NCBI GenBank assembly: GCA_030998225.1
Contig: JAPYXD010000723.1
Location: forward strand, 23,391,501-23,455,500
Source of the DNA: Diplolepis rosae
Lineage: Eukaryota; Arthropoda; Insecta; Hymenoptera; Diplolepididae
DNA length: 64,000 nt
Direction: 5' to 3'
Part shown: positions 54,534 to 64,000 of the stretch, piece after piece
Layout: every line of letters starts with the position of its first letter
How positions within the stretch are numbered: position 1 is the first letter of the stretch
Notes under the pieces: generated by a model
What the model saw: the letters and a program-made list of their open reading frames with translations, nothing else
The model's database searches: none
Told to the model about the DNA's origin: nothing
Program-made: the position numbers and the translations under genes

Positions 54534-56060
54534 ACATTCTCACCATGGATGAGAAGGTATTGGTTTTATGTGAAAAATGACTTTTGAAATTTTTATCAAA
54601 TCTTTACGTTTTGAGACTCCCTGAGTCAGAAAAAAACGGTTTTTACGAAAGTGTCTGTCTGTCTGTCTGTCTGTCTGTAGTAGGTCGTGTGCGGCATAAC
54701 TCTCGACAGAATTATCAGATTGAATTGAGCTTTGGCACACTTTATCGGAGCCGAAAAAGTAAGGACAAGTTCGTTAACCAGCCATATCCAATCAAAATTG
54801 AGGGATTGAGCACTACTTTTGTGTTTTTGAAAATAACTTTTTGAAAAAATCTAAAATTTCAAAACTGGTTTCTGATAGTGCTCATAAATATCTACACTGA
54901 GAAAAAAATTTATCCAACAAAACTTTTTTTGTTATCCTGACAAAATATTTTGTTGTCCCAACAAAACATTTTGTTTAAGTAACAAAATTTGTTTGATTTA
55001 GCAAAATGTTTTGTTGGCACAACAAAAGAATTTTGTTAGCTAAATACTAACCAAATATTTTTGTTGATTTGACAAAACTGTTTTCTCAGTGTACAAACTA
55101 TCCTGATAACAATTTTTGATTAATTTAAAATTAGAAATGTTACAGCATATTCAAATTCGAAAAAAGTCAATATCAAAATCCCATTTTCCAGTTAAATTAT
55201 ACGAGATACGAAAAAACGCTATGATACAATATTATTTTCTACATAAAGACCTACAAATTTGAATTGTAACATTTTTTCATAAGATGCATATTTTTCTTTT
55301 TAATTAAAAAAAAAATATTGAAAATCCAAAATTCAATTTTTTAACAATAATATGTGAAATACGAAAAAAACGTAAGAATACAAAGTTGTTCGTTTCAAAA
55401 AGATCTACAAGTTTCGTCTTAAACAGTTTATGAAAAAACATATATTTTTTGTTTCAATTCCAAAAAATACGATTGAAATTCAAGAATTCCATTTTTTAGA
55501 CAAAATATATCAGATACATAGAAAACGTTTAGATGAAAACACACATTCTACATATTTTTATTAAGAAATTTCTCGACAGGATGTATATTTTATGTTTTGA
55601 TTTTTAATATTGAAAAAATTCGATTTTTTTCACCAAAATATGTGAGATACGAAATAAGCGGTGTTCTGCAGAATCGTTTGCTTAAATAAAGTCTACGATT
55701 GTAAAATTATTTTAATCATGTAATTTATTAAAAAGTTACTGAAATGTATACAGAAAATCGAGCGCGAAGCGCGAGTGTCATGATGAGAATGTGTTCCTTA
55801 AGGCCGATAGAGCCTTAAGTAAATTGAATTTCCTGTTTCACTTAAACTGAAAAAGGAGTTTACTGAATTTGAGCAAATGAGTAATTCACATCATCTTTAA
55901 TATTATAAAATTGGCTTGAGCCTCAGTATTAAATTGTAAGAAATAAACTTAAATCTATGCGAAGAGCAGAAGACCGAGCGCGAAGCGCGACGATCAAATC
56001 GCGCGCTCTAGGCGCGCTCAAACTTGCGAGCTGCGCGCGATGAGAATGTGCCCGCGAAGC
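54534..56060 (-). repeat. GCGCTTCGCGC dispersed repeat, copy B
   Basis: Reverse-complement relative of 62123-63400 and 13425-14230. ACATTCTCACCATGG at the left and ATGAGAATGTG at the right are inverted ends. Contains TCTG microsatellite (54653-54678), the GGCACACTTTATCGGAGCCGAAAAAG block and two islands of GCGCGAAGCGCG (about 55764 and 55978). A MITE has entered at 54895. Small frames (86, 66 codons) recur in the other copy but have no domain. Confidence 0.8.
54893..55093. mobile_element. CACTGAGAAA MITE, ACAAAA-rich type, copy 2
   Basis: 197 bp (54895-55091), TA duplicated. The unoccupied site is present in the sister repeat near 63045 (complement GATAAATCTCTACAAATTATCC). 5 mismatches to 27125-27321. 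Confidence 0.95.
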
Positions 56061-57597
56061 GGGCAGATTTTTTAATCTGGAAGAGTGTGATTCTCGTCTG
56101 ACTATCCTTTAGATTCATAACCCTTCGTAGAAACACGTATTTTTACTGGCACCGTGGGTACACGTGGCCCAAAAAGTTCAGGCACTTATTTTTTCATGAA
56201 AAAGGTCTTCATAAAATCTCTCAATATTCTAAAATACTCTTTGGGGATCCTATTTTATGTTTCAATAGGTTTTGCAGTAATTTGTTTAGCGATTGTTTAT
56301 TTATAACAATTTATTCCGATGAAAATATTTCACTTGAAAATTTCGTCATGTACCTTTTGGGACACGTGTACCTACAAAAGGTTAACATAACAATTTTCAA
56401 AATGGCGGAACTTTGAAAAAAAATATTTTTTCGCCTTTTTTTTATCGTAAAAAATTCATATAAAACTCATAAAAAATAAATAAAATCATAAAATTCATGA
56501 AATAGGGAGCCAAATGATAGTCAAACGATAGCGACAACAATACCACACATTTTTTTTAAAAAGTGGACACAAATTTGTTTGATCAGTCGTTAGAAATCGC
56601 GTGAACCAGTTTGAAAAACGTCGTTTCGAGAAAAACGCGTTTAAAGTTTTACGTTCAATTTTCTCCGGGAAATTGGCACTTACAATTAATTGGTAATGTT
56701 AGGGCCTTACTGTATATCCTTTTGCAATATTATTTATAGTAATGTAAACTGTTGAAAAATGCGAAAAAAATCGATTTTAATCAGTTTCAATCTTCTCTAT
56801 CATTTTTCAAATTTTAAAAACAAAGTTTTATTTATTTTAGACGTAAACATGTAGAAACCTAAAACTAATAAAATTTGCTAATTTACTAAGTATTACATGC
56901 CCTAACGCCCAGAATTATATCTACGTGAAAATTCAAGACGGCGGAAATAATTATCTAAAAATATTCTGAAAATCGTTGAACCGACAGAAGTCGATATTGC
57001 AATGCTTAGTGAAATTTCAAGACCAAGTGGCAAATTCTCTCAGGAATCGATTTCAGTCTCCCCAGAAGCTTCGGCGAGAAGCACTTGCATTTCCCTCGTC
57101 TCCCTGATCCCCCCTTCCCCCTAAGCCGTCGCCGTTGAGGGTTGGTCGTCGCGACGACACAAGATTTGCGAATGCGCGCGCAATTCGATGCAGTGGAGGT
57201 TATCTACCTGAAAGGTCGGGGTCACACACCGACTTGTGGGGAATGAGTGTCGCCAGGGGTGGGGCAATTACGGGGGAGTGCATTACCATAGCAACCCCCA
57301 CACGCAGCCAAGGCTAGACTTCCGGTCCTCGACGCAAACCAAGATACGCTTTGGTGTGAGTGTAGATGTATGATAGCAGTGAGGGTTGACGGTCCGCGCA
57401 AATACCAATTCCGCGAATTCTTTTTCCACGTCCGGCCTTTCTTGTTTCCTAGAACTTGAGTTATTTCCTATCAATAGACCTTACTCCACTGCGCTAACTA
57501 CATATAGTATTTACAGTTTCAAATTCATATCCATTTTTTGCGTTATTTTAAATTTATTTTCTAGACTCAATTTGTTTACTTTAAAATGGATAGTACA
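56061..57597. other. Stretch without recognised gene
   Basis: 56780-56920 is a relative of the outer arms at 28.2/28.9 kb. 57050-57480 is a GC-richer island (CGTCGCGACGAC, CCATAGCAACCCCC) that could be a promoter or first exon of a gene beyond the window; no consistent frame. 57598 onward starts with CACTGAGAAAAATAATT but no right partner was found. Confidence 0.4.
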
Positions 57598-58670
57598 CTG
57601 AGAAAAATAATTATTTAAATTGGCAAAATCATTTATCCAGCGGAATTGGATTAGATCAGCCAAATTTGTTTTTAGTTTTTAGAAAAAATCTTTATGCGTA
57701 TTATGCTCCCGATACAAGCATTGTTCGAATATTTTGATTCAATTAAAAAATTTGGTTTCATCAACCCGAATTTTTAATATTCCTAACCTAAACTGGTAGA
57801 AAAAATAATTTTGTATAAATAACGAAATATTTGGATAGCAAATGTTGTAGATATTTAAGAAATCTACTTTACCTACAGATGGCAATTCGGGATTCATACC
57901 TACAATACTTGCAAAAAAATTTGTTTGGATGCAAAGTATGTCTTGGAAGAAATTTAAAATGCTTTGTATGTAATTTATTTGACACATAGAAATGTTATTA
58001 TTGCAAATATTTCATCATTGTGAAACAAAATTTTGTATTTGATGAAAATATATATGGGTCATTTCATGGGAGATTTACAGTAAAAATTTTTTTTTCGAAG
58101 AAACATTTTTTATTGCCTTTTTACTCCAAAAATAATCGACACGTATTTTTTTTCAATGTGATACTTGAAAATTTCGAGATATAATTTTTTTAAGTTTGGC
58201 ACTCGGGAAAAATTTTTTTTTTCCAACAGCTCACTGTAAAAGCAGTTTTGAATATAAAATGTAACCCTTGCACTTGAAATGCGCGAAAGAGTACAAGCTT
58301 TCAAAAAAGTTATAGCACACATTTCGTTATTTTTTTTGTAATAACAATATAGTACATTTTTATAAACAATTGAATTTTGTTTTTAATTTGGAACTAATTT
58401 TTTTCCGATTTTTTTGTTTCTAAATCTTTGTTAAAGTTTTTTCAATATACAGGCAAAATTTTGGAATGGAAAAATGAAAACTGTAGATGTAATTAATTCA
58501 TAAAATCTGTCCCGCGCGTTGCAACGAGCGAGCTCGCACGCTGCAACTACGCTTAAGCTTGATTAGGCAAGCTCGGACTCGAAGCACGTGTGGCAGTGAA
58601 TGCAGTGACCTCTCTTTTAGTTTTCTGTGAATGTTTCTCAAGTGTTCACCTATTTCAAATTAATACAGAA

Positions 58671-58868
58671 ATGCCAAGCTCACGATTTAAACATTTCTGC
58701 TGCAATCTGTTTAATAAAAAAAACCATAGTGGGAAAAAGCAAAAAAAAAAAATTTGCGTCGCGTTTCGTCCTCGATACTTGAAAAATTGAAAATTTTCAA
58801 ACCGGATGATGTTTCTTGTACAGAATGCAGAATAGAAGCAGATGAAATGGAGATGAAAGATTTTTGTT
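58671..58868 (+). pseudogene. Probable first exon of a transposon gene, zinc-binding N-terminus
   Basis: ATG 58671 gives MPSSRFKHFCCNLFNKKNHS, a Lys run from a 12-A tract, then (one frame over) a helix and KPDDVSCTECRIEAD, ending at a donor-like GTAAGT at 58869. C-C near the start plus C-x2-C later resembles the N-terminal zinc-binding region of transposon proteins in insects and cnidarians; I cannot name the superfamily. The 10-A version in the right arm restores the common frame, so the 12-A run is the damaged one. Confidence 0.45.
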
Positions 58869-58942
58869 GTAAGTACACTCAAAATTGTGCGTAGACTATT
58901 TCAAAACGAATCATTAGTTATAATGATAAATTGATAAGTGAT

Positions 58943-59047
58943 CTAAATGATACACTTAAGACGCAAATTTTTTTTTTGCTTTTTCTCACTATGATTTTTT
59001 TTATTAAACGGATTGCAGCAGACATGTTTAAATCGAGAGCTTGGCAT
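58943..59047 (-). pseudogene. Inverted twin of the exon at 58671
   Basis: ATG at 59047 (minus strand) gives MPSSRFKHVCCNPFNKKNHS, then KKNLR through a 10-A tract, and leaves the similarity at 58960. Three or four amino-acid differences from the left copy. It stops at 58943 in unrelated sequence. Confidence 0.6.
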
Positions 59048-59596
59048 TTCTGTATTAATTTGAAATAGGTGAACACTTGAGGAACATTCACAGAAAACTA
59101 AAACAGCGGTCACTGCATTCACTGCCACACGTGCTTCCAGTCAGAGCATGCCTAATCAAGCTTAAGCGTAGTTGCAGCGTGCGAGCTCGCTCGTTGCAAC
59201 GCGCGGGACAGATTTTATAAATTAATTACACCTACAGTTTTCATTTTTCCATTCCAAAATTTTGCCTGTACATTGAAAAAACTTCAACAAAGATTTAGAA
59301 ACAAGAAAATCGAAAAAAAATTAGTTCCAAATTAAAAACAAAATTCAATTGTTTATAAAAATGTACTATATTGTACAAAACATTTTATATTCAAAACTGC
59401 TTTTACAGTGAGCTGTTGGAAAAAAAAATTTTCCCGAGTGCCAAACTTAAAAAAATTATATCTCGAAATTTTCAAGCATCAAATTGAAAAAAAAAATACG
59501 TGTCGATTATTTTCGAAGTAAAAAGGCAAAAAAAAAAAATGTTTCGTCGAAAAAAAAAATTTGACTGTAAATCTCCCATGTAATGACCCATATACT

Positions 59597-59770
59597 TTTT
59601 AATCAATGAAATAATTTTTCTTGGGATTTTTTTATAATGTCTACACAAATATACCAAACATAATATTTATTTTATTTTTTAGTAAATTGCCTGCATAAAA
59701 AAAATTTTAACTGTTGATAGCAAATGATTACTTTGAGTAAAAAATATATGAATCATTTCATTCATGAAAT
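59597..59770. other. Short AT-rich spacer
   Basis: No feature. Confidence 0.4.
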
Positions 59771-60262
59771 TGTAGCGAGTATATTTTAAATCTAAAATTT
59801 TAATATTTTAATATTTTAATATTTTTGTATCCTTGCCGTGGAGTTATTATATTGTTTTACAATTCGTCGAACACAGAATTATATTCAGTTATATTGTATA
59901 CGACAGCAGTACATCTAGGTAGAGTGCAGTAAAGTAATTTAAAGGATTAGAGTCTAAACTGCCTGGCGCGCAGACTTCGGTGTCTCCTGAGTAAACACTG
60001 CAAAACCGATTTTTCTCACGTAGTTTAAGAACTTGCAGATATTATATTTTCTATACTTTCTCTTAAATTAGGGGTTTTTAGAAAGCTCCTGGAAGAACGT
60101 CTTCCAGGGCAAAAGGACAGTACTCTAGCCGACAGTCATAGCGATCACATCGTCGCTCGACCACATTGTACTCGTTGAAAATACCTTAGTTAAAATATAT
60201 TTTTATTGTTTATATAGTGTATATTTATTTCACAGAACATTTCACCTTCCCCAATTACCACA
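59771..60262 (+). repeat. Gypsy 5' LTR
   Basis: TGTAGCGAGTATA to AATTACCACA. The 3' edge is fixed by the primer site and by the end of the 3' LTR; the 5' edge is the best TG upstream and is not verified by a second copy, because the 3' LTR lacks U3. Confidence 0.65.
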
Positions 60263-60265
60263 AAT

Positions 60266-60282
60266 TGGTGACCCCGACGTGA
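60266..60282 (+). other. Gypsy primer-binding site (tRNA-Trp)
   Basis: TGGTGACCCCGACGTGA, complementary to the 3' end of tRNA-Trp, the primer used by CsRn1 and Kabuki relatives. Confidence 0.85.
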
Positions 60283-60351
60283 TTTGTTACGCGAATTAAT
60301 AAGTGGTTGCGCGATTACGGGTTGAGGTGAAAGCTGTCAGTGAAAAGTGTT

Positions 60352-61221
60352 ATGCAACAATATAACTTCAAAATGAATACGAGAAAAGGTTGTGAAGGTG
60401 AACAAAGTACAGGGGGTAATGTTTCAGCTACACGTAGCGTAGAGCCCGCTGTTGCTCACGCTGTTTCGATCCGCGTACCGACTTTCTGGCCCGAGAAAAT
60501 ATCGCTCTGGTTCAGACAACTAGAGGCACAGTTTTCAATCGCAGGAATCAGTCGAGATTCTACAAAATTTGGATATGTGCTCGCAAATCTGGAGCCAAAA
60601 TACGTGGAAGAAGTAGAAGACGTCATCGAGAATCCGCCAGAGGAAGGCCAATATGAAGCTCTGAAATCTGCATTAATTAAAATACTGACGGATTCTAGCA
60701 GCATGCGAGTCAGGAAATTGCTGGAAGGCGAGGAGATAGGAGATCGCACACCGTCCCAGTTTTTGCGTCATCTGAAGAACCTCGCGGGTACGTCCGTTAA
60801 TGAAGATTTTCTGCAAAATCTCTGGATGACACGACTACCAGTTTCAACTCAGCACGTCATGGCAGGAATGTCGGACAAATCTTTGACAGCGATGGCCGAA
60901 GTAGCGGATAGAGTACACGAAATACGGCCCGAAAAAGGCAGGATTTCCGCTGTCTCACAAGATAACGCGATAGCGGCGTTGAAGGAAGAGTTAATGCAAC
61001 TCATACACTTGGAGATAAGCGCAATCAGCAGGACCCAAGGACAGCATCAACGATCCAGATCTCGCGGACGTGGACAGCCAGGATTTCGTCGGACATCCCA
61101 GAATCGTGATAGTAGTAAAAATTCTAGAATTTGCTGGTATCACAATAAATTCGGAGAAAAAGCGACCAAGTGCCGTGAACCATGTGCATGGAAGTCGGGA
61201 AACGAGAGCAGCCATCACTGA
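60352..61221 (+). CDS. gag: Gypsy (CsRn1 clade) Gag
   Basis: Capsid/nucleocapsid precursor, 289 residues from the first in-frame ATG at 60352 (a second ATG at 60373 is also possible). Capsid-like domain from PTFWPEKISLWFRQLEAQF (about residues 38-56) through GYVLANLEPKYVEEVEDVI, SQFLRHLKNLAG and LWMTRLP, all typical of CsRn1/Kabuki Gag. An Arg/Ser-rich segment precedes a knuckle of the clade-specific form CX2HX9CX3C at residues 261-278. Open throughout and apparently intact. Ends at TGA 61219-61221, overlapping the protease frame; see the slippery site at 61197. Confidence 0.9.
   Translation: MQQYNFKMNTRKGCEGEQSTGGNVSATRSVEPAVAHAVSIRVPTFWPEKISLWFRQLEAQFSIAGISRDSTKFGYVLANLEPKYVEEVEDVIENPPEEGQYEALKSALIKILTDSSSMRVRKLLEGEEIGDRTPSQFLRHLKNLAGTSVNEDFLQNLWMTRLPVSTQHVMAGMSDKSLTAMAEVADRVHEIRPEKGRISAVSQDNAIAALKEELMQLIHLEISAISRTQGQHQRSRSRGRGQPGFRRTSQNRDSSKNSRICWYHNKFGEKATKCREPCAWKSGNESSHH
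61197..61203 (+). promoter_or_regulatory. -1 ribosomal frameshift heptamer GGGAAAC
   Basis: In the gag frame the bases read tcG GGA AAC, the canonical X XXY YYZ layout, 18 bases before the gag stop. Slipping by -1 continues in the open protease frame (CGA GAG CAG). I did not identify a convincing downstream pseudoknot by eye. Confidence 0.8.
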
Positions 61222-61724
61222 TAGCGGCGATCAACGATGGCCTCCACACTCGTCGCATCTTCATCACGGACAAGGATAGCAAAGTAGCTTTTCTCATTGA
61301 CACTGGTGCGGACGTTTGTGTCTATCCGCGAAAGCGTACAAGTGGATATCGGCACAAATGTACATATGAGCTATATGCAGCAAATTCAACGCGGATAGCA
61401 ACATACGGCACTGTGGCGGGTAATTTAAATTTATCATTGCGGCGAAGCTTCAAGTGGCGAATGATTGTAGCCGACGTCGACACTCCCATCATCGGAATGG
61501 ACTTCCTCGCGCATTTCGGACTGCTAGTGGATCCAAAGAATAAACGATTGATAGATTCAACGACTGGGTTAGCAACGAACGGTCAAGCAGCGGGCGGCAG
61601 GTATATATCTGTCAAAACCATTGTTGGCACAACAAATTATCATCGTATAGTTGCTCAGTTTCCTGACGTCACAAGACCAGCTGATCACGATCACATCGTC
61701 GCTCGACCACATTGTACTCGTTGA
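61203..61724 (+). pseudogene. Gypsy Pol: protease, then truncated
   Basis: Aspartic protease reached by -1 frameshift. VAFLIDTGADVCVYPR holds the catalytic DTG; GMDFLAHFGLLVD is the ILG-D-like flap-end motif (IIGMDFL). After the linker, VAQFPDVTRPA is the normal lead-in to RT, but the sequence then switches to 3' LTR and the frame ends at TGA 61722-61724 after 12 foreign codons. RT, RNase H and integrase are missing. Confidence 0.85.
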
Positions 61725-61808
61725 AAATACCTTAGTTAAAATATATTTTTATTGTTTATATAGTGTATATTTATTTCACAGAACATTTCACCTTCCCCAA
61801 TTACCACA
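61689..61808 (+). repeat. Gypsy 3' LTR, 3' end only
   Basis: 120 bp identical to 60143-60262, starting GATCACATCGTCGC. U3 and part of R are lost with the deletion. Confidence 0.9.
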
Positions 61809-62122
61809 AAAGTATTTTATTTTAAACATTTTATCGTTTGCAATGAAAACAATGGGGTTGAAGAAACAATTTCTTTAACTTTAAGATAAATTTTCTGTGG
61901 GTATATAATGATCCCTTATATCAAATATGCAATTTTGTGCAAGTTATGTTAACTAAGAACACATTTATTTTCTTAACTATGCACCCCATCTCTTACCTTC
62001 AACCCTTCTGAGACTTCACTTTCGATAAGCCACCCCCAAAACAATCAAACCTTTTGCAGATTTTACATTATATACTCTTTGCATGTGTAATTTTGAAGTT
62101 ATCTAATCAAAAAAAAATGTGC
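61809..62122. other. AT-rich spacer
   Basis: No feature seen. Confidence 0.4.
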
Positions 62123-63400
62123 ACATTCTCATCGCGCGCAGCTCGCTTCGCTCGCAAGTTTGAGCGCGCCTGGGGCGCGCAATTTGATCGTCGCGCTTCG
62201 CGCTCCGTTCTTTCTGGACCTCGCGCTTCGCGCTCGGTCTTTTGCTCTTCGCATACATTTAAGTTTATTTCTTATAATTCAATACTGAAGCTCAAACCAA
62301 TTTTATAATATTAAAAATGATGTACATTACTCATTTTCTCAAATTCACTAAATTTCTTTTTCAGTTTAAGTGAAACAGGAAATTCAATTTACTTAAGGCT
62401 CTATCGGCCTTAAGGAACACATTCTCATCATGACACTCGCGCTTCGCGCTTGATTTTCTGTATACATTTCAGTAACTTTTTAATAAATTACATGATTAAA
62501 ATAATTTATTTTCTTCCAAATATCTAAAAAAGGAAAAATAATCGTATAATTTATTTAAGGAAACGATTTTGCAGAACAACGCTTATTTCGTATCTCACAT
62601 ATTTTGGTGAAAAAAATCGAATTTTTTTATATTAAAAATCAAAACATAAAATATACATCCTGTCGAGAAATTTCTTAATAAGAATGTGTAGACCTCATTT
62701 AGGCAAATAATTTTTCATCTAAACGTTTTCTATGTATCTGATATATTTTGTCTAAAAAATGGAATTCTTGAATTTTAATCGTATTTTTTAGAATTGAAAC
62801 AAAAAATATATGTTTTTTCATAAACTGTGTAAGACAAAACTTGTAGATCTTTTTTAAATGAACAACTTTGTATTCAAATTCAAATTTGTAGGTCTTTATG
62901 TAGAAAATAATATTGAATCATAACGTTTTTTCGTATCTCGTATAATTTAACTGGAAAATGGAATTTTGATATTGACTTTTTTCAAGTTTTAATATGCTGT
63001 AACATTTCTAATTTTGATTTAATCAAAAAATGTTATCAGGATAATTTGTAGAGATTTATCAGCACTATCAAAAACCAGTATTGAAATTTTTGATTTTTTC
63101 AAAAAGTGTTTTTCAAAAACACAAAAGTTAGTGCTCAATCCCTCAATTTTGATTGGATGTGGCTGGTTAACGAACTTTTCCTTACTTTTTCGGCTCCGAT
63201 AAAGTGTGCCAAAGCTCAATTCAATCTGATAATTCTATCGAGAGCTATGCCGCAAGACGACCTACTACAGACAGACAGACACTTTCGTAAAAACCGTTTT
63301 TTCTGACTCAGGGGGTCCCAATACGTAAAGATTTGATGAAAATTTCGAAAGTCATTTTTCACTTAAAACCAATACCTTCTCATCCATGATGAGAATGTAA
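62123..63400 (+). repeat. GCGCTTCGCGC dispersed repeat, copy C
   Basis: CACATTCTCATCGCGCGCAGC start, a second internal CACATTCTCATCATG at about 62418, and CATGATGAGAATGT at the right end. The internal repeat of the end suggests a fusion of two units (62123-62418, 62419-63400). Homologous to 54534-56060 inverted; lacks the MITE found there. Confidence 0.8.
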
Positions 63401-64000
63401 TAATGTGCAAAAAAAACTATCATTAAATGTGTAATACCAACAGTACAGTTTGATTTTCATGTTCAAATTATTAATTGACTACAAGTATTTCAATTATTTA
63501 TTTATTATTATCTGAACGTAAAATTTGTATAATTTAATCATTAGAAGTTTCACAACCATAAATTAATTGATATTGAATTTTTGAAATCATTTCCATAGTT
63601 AAATAGTGTTTTAATTTGATTGAATTATAAAAATCTTTTATAGTTTGTATTTTACATATTTTACTTGAGCAAAAAGAGGGTAAAGGTGATCTTTTGATGG
63701 TTAGGTAACGCGAATAGAATAAGCTTCACGGAATTCATTATTTTTGGCTTTTCAAATATTTGCGAGCTGCAACTCGTGCGTGTCTCGCCCTCATGAAATA
63801 CTAAACCATTACTGTCTGGGTCATATCGATGAGTGTGGTGGTGTCATTTGCAATTTTTTCAAGCCTACTGTAAACAGTATACATTTTCTATTCTGCGTTC
63901 TTCCTCCTTTTGTGTTTTTATACTTTATTTATTCATTTTTCAATCCTGCCTCTTTTCGGTATATATTTCCATTTCTTACCAGAAAGTTAAATAAACGCAG
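63401..64000. other. AT-rich stretch at window end
   Basis: No supported gene. A GC-richer TTTGCGAGCTGCAACTCGTGCGTG patch near 63760 resembles the GCGAGCTCGC words of the fold-back at 58.5 kb. Confidence 0.4.

Larger units (their letters stand above)
58051..59594. mobile_element. Fold-back element: two transposon 5' ends head to head
   Basis: Arms 58053-58760 and 58960-59592 are inverted copies over more than 600 bp, with TA at both sides (58051-58052, 59593-59594) and ends TATGGGTCATT. The loop of about 200 bp is unique. Each arm contains, in order from the end, AT-rich sequence, GCGAGCTCGC-rich stem words, and an untranslated leader with an ATG-started frame beginning MPSSRFKH. So the element looks like the 5' end of a transposon duplicated in inverted orientation, with the left copy extending further into the gene. 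Confidence 0.8.
59771..61808 (+). mobile_element. CsRn1-clade Ty3/gypsy retrotransposon, RT to IN deleted
   Basis: 5' LTR, tRNA-Trp primer site, gag, -1 frameshift signal and protease are intact in order. Pol then jumps, at QFPDVTRPA, into the middle of the 3' LTR at a GATCAC microhomology (61683-61694). The remaining 120 bp of 3' LTR are identical to the 5' LTR, so insertion and deletion are recent. CsRn1 assignment rests on the CHCC Gag knuckle and the Trp primer site. No clear target duplication (left flank AAAT, right AAAG). Confidence 0.9.

Noticed and set aside
57598..58050. Complete CACTGAGAAA MITE
   Set aside because: Only a left terminus is visible; I found no inverted right end.
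59766..61813. Target duplication of the gypsy element
   Set aside because: Flanks GAAAT and AAAGT share only a run of A, which is not convincing.

Overview
The window looks like a stretch of AT-rich insect nuclear DNA built almost entirely of transposable elements and their debris. I find no convincing host gene, rRNA, functional tRNA or CRISPR array. Family content argues for an arthropod: a BEL/Pao element, two Ty1/copia elements (one with the internal initiator-Met tRNA primer site known from Drosophila copia), a CsRn1-clade Ty3/gypsy element with a tRNA-Trp primer site, three pieces of R1-like LINEs, and MITEs of mariner, pogo/Tigger and piggyBac type. A hymenopteran host is my guess from overall texture; nothing in the window proves it.

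Layout. 1-2904: minus-strand BEL/Pao element cut by the window edge. 3309-7584: young but defective copia element (copia-1). 7903-8995: nested palindrome. 10.4-15.3 kb: dispersed repeats, a deleted mariner-type transposon with 230-bp terminal repeats, and MITEs inserted in it and near it. 16.5-21 kb: elements with CCC(A/G)..TGG termini, a duplicated 1-kb module and tRNA-like segments. 24-34 kb: a dense field of MITEs, several nested, plus a pogo/Tigger derivative. 36-39.9 kb: two minus-strand R1-like LINE remnants lying in a satellite-like repeat. 39.96-40.57 kb: piggyBac-type MITE. 40.7-45.4 kb: second copia element (copia-2, minus strand) inserted in a 110-bp tandem repeat. 46-50.5 kb: putative solo LTR, palindrome, Mutator-like pseudogene and a third LINE scrap. 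54.5-63.4 kb: two inverted copies of a GC-motif repeat flank a fold-back element that carries a probable first exon and a CsRn1-type gypsy element deleted for RT, RNase H and integrase.

Working together. None of the larger elements here can be autonomous: each lost part of gag or pol, a primer site, or an LTR, although the two copia elements (3/332 and 2/415 LTR mismatches, perfect 5-bp target duplications) and the gypsy element are recent insertions. The most informative material is comparative. Four MITE insertions can be checked against an uninterrupted relative of their own target within this window, which fixes their ends and shows 2-bp target duplications (TA, CG, TG). The fold-back at 58-59.6 kb and the pogo MITE at 30.6-31.2 kb keep pieces of coding sequence that could lead to their autonomous parents.
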